64,000 bases of DNA from Toxoplasma gondii ME49 (Eukaryota > Apicomplexa > Conoidasida > Eucoccidiorida > Sarcocystidae), in assembly GCF_000006565.2 (NCBI RefSeq), contig NC_031474.1:1116001-1180000 (forward strand), given 5' to 3'. Below, piece by piece: positions 60,201-64,000 of this stretch (the first letter of the stretch is position 1; each line of letters opens with the position of its first letter). The translations under genes were made by a program, and so were the position numbers. Under the pieces are notes generated by a model that was not told the DNA's origin, made no database searches, and saw only the letters and a program-made list of their open reading frames with translations.

Positions 60201-62033
60201 GCCAGTTATACGACATGTGGGAAAGAAGAGGTTCTTCCTATCGGCGGCTGCCCCCTGACTGGCCTCTGCTTGAGTGTAGCGGCCGGGATGCACTCTGCTG
60301 GGAAGTCTTCAATGACAGGTACGCCTGGCGTTGCCACACGTCAATTCTCGAGCTGCGCAACGCATTTTAGTCCCCGCGAGATGACACCGCACTTAAAAGG
60401 CTGTGAGGAGGATGGTAGAAGAAAGCTCTGTATTGCTTTCGCGTCTTCTGCTCCGTCCAGAATTCACTGCTGTACACCTCGTTGTCTGGTTGGTTACTGC
60501 GATGTCGTTGCGTTGTGCTTGAGCTTTTTGTGGTTTTCTTTGTTCCCGTGTGGCTGACAAAATTTGGTTCATGACTTCTACGCATTTAAGACATAACCAC
60601 ATGACTCCGAGACAGACGGAATTTTGATGACAACGCACATTCCATCTGCCTGTTCGTCTGACGAATTGGTAGCATTTCAAACTGGTGTGTATTAATTTGT
60701 CGGAGTCACTCGTGTCTCGGCGTGCGTTGAACGCAAAGGCGCACCATGACCACTCCATTTTTTTTTGGTAAACATCGTCGATATAATCTTTCTCTGCCAA
60801 AGAGCCGTGCGGGCCAGAACTGATTTATGAACTGGGATGTGCAGAATTGTTTTTCGAAAGGCTGAAGCGTGTGTTTCTTTTGGATTGTATGCACTGGACG
60901 AAGAACGTGAGCCACGCTGTGTTTCCGTGTGCCAGCCTTTTCTTCTGGCCTTTTTCAACATGAAACGCGCTCCTCTTCCGCAGTCTATTCATGTCCGTGT
61001 TACAGTTGGGCGTCCATTCCAGATAGCTCTGAGAGTCAGGCGCGATTCACGAATCGCCATGAAGAGCAATTGCTTCTCTTAGAAGACACGCGCTATGAAT
61101 GGGATCTCCGAATTGGGCGACTGGAGGCGACGCTTCGACGCCTGGAACACATCACAGAGCAACTGACAATGATTGCTCCAGAGAGACGCCAGTTCGCTAC
61201 AGTTCGTGTTAGCGCCTTCAGCCAGCTGGATGTGACCATTCTCAGGACGATCTTCGGACAGGATGCTGAACAGGTAGATTATCCTGAAAGAGCAGAGCTT
61301 GTTTTTCCCATTAGAGTGCTTTCCTCCTCGCTGTCATGCTCTCGTCAGCGTCACCTTTTTTTGTTGTCTATCGCGCATTCGATTTGCTTGCCACCGGGAA
61401 CCTATAGGACATTTCGACCAGAGCTCCACTGGCAAGAAGCATACTTTCATCTCTGGACCTTTCTCTGATGCAAGAACTGTCAAGCCTCTGCCATGCACTC
61501 GATGCATTGTACACACGGATGTGCGGGGGTGCTGGGAGCATGACACCAGGTACCCGCGGACGTCTTTTAGGACATACTAAACAGTTTTTTTTTCGTTGTG
61601 GCTCTGCTGTTTGCTGTGAACATATCCTTCGTTGAATAGTCACGGTATTCCCACCGTCCGTCTTTCTTTTATTTTTGCGTTCTTCATACTTGCATGTTTT
61701 TGGGCTTTTCAGGTCGTGTCCAGCATTTGCTTGTCACCTCTGGCATCAATCCCGACTGTTCACGACACAATGGTGGCTAAGCTCAAGCAATGGCGCGCGA
61801 TGCGTTATTTCCTCCAGCTAGGGTGGACGCAACAAGAGGCACCACACTGGGCCGGAGCAGTTGACTTCAAGAAGCGTTTCATCGGTCGCTCGGGTACAGA
61901 GGAAGACGCGGGCCCTCTGGATCACACGAGTTCCCGGCCAGCAGGACGGCCTGCTGACCGCATGCACACGCTCATTCGCACCGCTGCTGTTGCGCCTCAC
62001 TCCAGTGAAGCGCGGTTGTTAATGCCGAGCTAA
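57218..62033 (+). CDS. SIN3: SIN3-like histone deacetylase complex scaffold (8 exons)
   Basis: Exons: 57,218-57,847; 58,101-58,383; 58,712-58,792; 58,885-59,210; 59,557-59,841; 60,074-60,318; 61,006-61,273; 61,713-62,033. All junction phases agree (0,1,1,0,0,2,0), giving 812 residues. Residues ~43-110 look like a paired amphipathic helix (PAH) domain (ends FSDCPEVLLCFSLFLPDG). Weaker PAH-like segments are at ~211-280 and ~484-530 (ILDEWNDGLFTKEQVRQAV). Residues ~590-760 match the SIN3 HDAC-interaction region. It contains YRRLPPDWPLLECSGR, LCWEVFND, the acidic core EEQLLLLEDTRYEWDLRI, and an ILRTIFGQDAEQ helix after it. SIN3 proteins bridge DNA-bound repressors to class I deacetylases in the nucleus. 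The protein is shorter than yeast or animal SIN3, whose region after this point is missing or unrecognised. Weak points: the donor at 58,793 (GTGATC), the donor at 59,842 (GTACTG), and an alternative acceptor at 58,130. Confidence 0.78.
59870..59912. repeat. TATA/TGTA-rich microsatellite in an intron
   Basis: An alternating purine-pyrimidine stretch (TGTATATATATGCCTGTATG then TACGTATGTACGTGTGT) lies just after the proposed exon 5 donor of the SIN3-like gene. Open reading through it to 59,997 produces a cysteine/valine-rich tail that I regard as intronic. Confidence 0.65.
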
Positions 62034-63000
62034 CGAGATGTGATAACGTTTCTTGTGCCACAGAACTCTCCACAACGATGGCAACCGCGCGTTCGTTCGT
62101 CTTTTTCACGTTGTCTTTTGCTTCTTCCTTTTCTCTCTGATCCTCGGGATAGTTATTTTGGTCGGACACCGCAAGACCATGAACTTGGCTGGAGTGGTAC
62201 CAGGGACTGCTCGTTTCTGCGCGGAGTGATGCTCTGGAACGACTTAAGAAAACTTAAACACTTCGGTTGGAAACTCCGAGAGATTCCGGTGTTCAAGTAC
62301 TGGCCTTTTTTTGGATGGAATGCTGCTATTAGTAACGGTCGCATAGCCGAGTCGTGCATTGAGGATACACTCGTGGTTGACTGCGTTTGTAAAGACCCTG
62401 ACGGCATGCATGCACACCACCTCCTGCGGGAAGAACCTATCGAAACTAGACCAAGAGCAAACTAGCCCTCCAGGCTGATGAAGGCTTTTCACTGAGGAGG
62501 GGATGGTTCAAGACTTCGTCTTAGTCAGTCACATGAGGCCAGCTGCTTCAGAAATATGCGTGGACAATTCAGTGGGTTTGTGGTTCAGACAAGAGGTGCA
62601 GAAGACGAAACACGCATATGTTCCTGTTGTCTTCATCAGCAGTCTCTTCAGTCAGCAAACCGGCGAGGGTGAGTACGAATGGGAAGAAACAACCTTACAG
62701 GGAGTGCATTATTACAAAAACCGGTATCGCAAGCATATACGGGTCATGCGGAATCGGTCTGCAACTCCCTTACTTCGACAACGGCTACAGGCTCGTGCTC
62801 GGGTGTTGCCTCGATACGCGTTGAAACAACGCACAGTTCTGCGGTCTGTCGCCCCTACAAGACGTCAAACTTGCAGGCATTGGAGAGCGACCCCAGACGG
62901 CGCGAACACACAAAATGTTGATGTGTGGCGGTTTCGAAAAAAAGTCAATCTGGGAGCCTTTGGAGTCTGCCTTCCCCATTAAGTAAAAACTAGCGCTACC
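62034..63000 (+). other. Probable 3' region of the SIN3-like gene; open frames unexplained
   Basis: Two plus frames follow the stop: 62,040-62,465 (141 codons) and 62,503-62,982 (159 codons). The second starts with a real ATG and is rich in arginine, but neither shows a domain or a splice link in the right phase to exon 8. They may be untranslated trailer, missed exons of a longer SIN3 C-terminus, or a small separate gene. Confidence 0.35.
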
Positions 63001-64000
63001 TGACAACAAAGTATTGCTGCACGGTCCATCCTGAAGAGTATGTTCCCATAGAGCGTGTTGACCGACACCACTGCCACACGCTTGCTTTATTCATCGTCGA
63101 CTTCTCGACCAAAGGACAGACCACATCTGACAGAGAATGGGAGCCTGGAGTCTAGGAGCCGACAGCTCTCCAACCATGTGCATTGCTTGGCCATTTGCCG
63201 TCCGGCCTTCCTTGGATCAGAGGTATGACGAAAACGTCTCTTTCCAGTTGGGTCTTCAAACTATCGTATCCACCTCGGAGTCACCCATGGAGAGGAAGGA
63301 AAACTAAGGAAGAACAAGTTGACACCAACATAGGAGCAACTCCGTAAAACATGGAACAAGAGGCGCAGACAAAAACATGGCAGAAACCGTACTGTGGGGG
63401 ATGCGGGAGACAAATTCGAGACGTACGCGTCCGCAGATACAACGCAGAAAAATGGTGTCACTGGGGGGACGAGGCAAGGTACTCTAGACGGCAGAGCCCT
63501 TAGCTATGCGCTATTTGTGGTTGACGCTTGGCACCACACCAAGTCGGTGCGGCACTAGCAATCACCCACGTTCAGCCTCCTCCGTTTGGCATGCGTTGCT
63601 GTTCCCAATGAAGAACTCAAGACGATGGTCAGCGGGAGCACGACAAATGCAACGATACGAATTTAAAACTTTTCTCCTGCGCCACTGCAGGACAAAGGCT
63701 GACGACCCCCCAGCTTCTAGAACGTTTGGTGCTGGTGGTGGTGGGGGGCGAAACCGTGGCATCGTCCGACCCGACACAGGGTGGAGGATTTTGCACAAAT
63801 GGCTCAAGCACCTTCGGTCCAAGATTTTCATTTTTTTGATTGTCGAGAACCACCAACCATCAGAAAAAACGGCGCTCGCCGCATACAGAAAGAAAGAAGA
63901 GACACGGCAGTCGCCATCTAACTGCGTTGTGCCGCATTCTCCAGGCCTCGCCTCTTATTTCCACTTGGCTGCCAAATCTGCCTCTTTCGCTCGCCAGCGC
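63001..64000. other. No supported gene; possible promoter of a gene beyond the window
   Basis: Composition changes to A and C rich on the plus strand, with GAAAGAAAGAAGAGACACGG near 63,889. A minus frame at 63,562-63,831 includes a proline run (RFRPPPPPAPN) but has no other support. The end may be the upstream region of a gene outside the window. Confidence 0.3.

Noticed and set aside
62503..62982. 159-codon plus-strand frame after the SIN3-like gene
   Set aside because: It has a real ATG but no domain, no ideal start context and no phase-compatible link to exon 8. Left as an unexplained frame.
1..64000. Telomere repeats, rRNA or tRNA genes, CRISPR arrays, retrotransposon or transposase genes
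   Set aside because: I looked for TTTAGGG-type arrays, transposase or reverse-transcriptase-like frames, and direct-repeat spacer arrays, and found none. TTAGGG occurs only as isolated matches. tRNA genes were only scanned by eye and could be missed.

Overview
The window looks like a nuclear chromosome segment of a tissue-cyst-forming coccidian apicomplexan (Toxoplasma-like). The organism is an inference. It rests on roughly balanced GC content, short GT-AG introns, a start codon context at 57,211-57,221 that matches the Toxoplasma initiation consensus, and a ~332 bp satellite resembling the Sat350-type satellites known from Toxoplasma and Neospora. No database could be consulted. There is no telomeric repeat array and no bacterial-type gene organisation.

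Layout. (1) 1-46.5 kb is gene-poor and repeat-rich, and its plus strand is strongly enriched in G and T. Within it, 1-7.0 kb is largely unassigned. From 7.0 to 11.75 kb there is a ~0.96 kb repeat family with four well-preserved copies and two decayed ones. From 12.29 to 15.35 kb there is a 1.51 kb tandem duplication whose first copy contains the only assembly gap. From 15.5 to 42.25 kb one composite repeat recurs. Its full form has four modules, called here delta, alpha, beta and sat. Short forms lack most of alpha. The sat module has expanded into two blocks of ~332 bp tandem satellite (25.7-31.58 and 32.46-37.3 kb), separated by a further copy of the composite. A 1.4 kb element (gamma) occurs on both sides of this region, at 18.97-20.37 and 37.36-38.76 kb. 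(2) 42.5-47 kb is a transition zone with decayed sequence and G-runs. (3) 47-57 kb has balanced strand composition, scattered candidate exons and one well-supported small spliced gene on the minus strand (55.12-55.94 kb) for a protein with a signal-peptide-like N-terminus. (4) 57.2-62.0 kb carries a plus-strand, eight-exon gene whose product resembles the SIN3 histone-deacetylase scaffold. (5) 62.0-64.0 kb has no gene I can support.

How it fits together: the left three quarters look like satellite-rich, subtelomeric-like chromatin next to the edge of a gene-bearing domain. The two genes I trust were built from reading-phase-consistent splice sites over eight and five exons. I found no operon-like or defence-like system. 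The most interesting structure is the composite repeat from which the satellite array appears to have grown.
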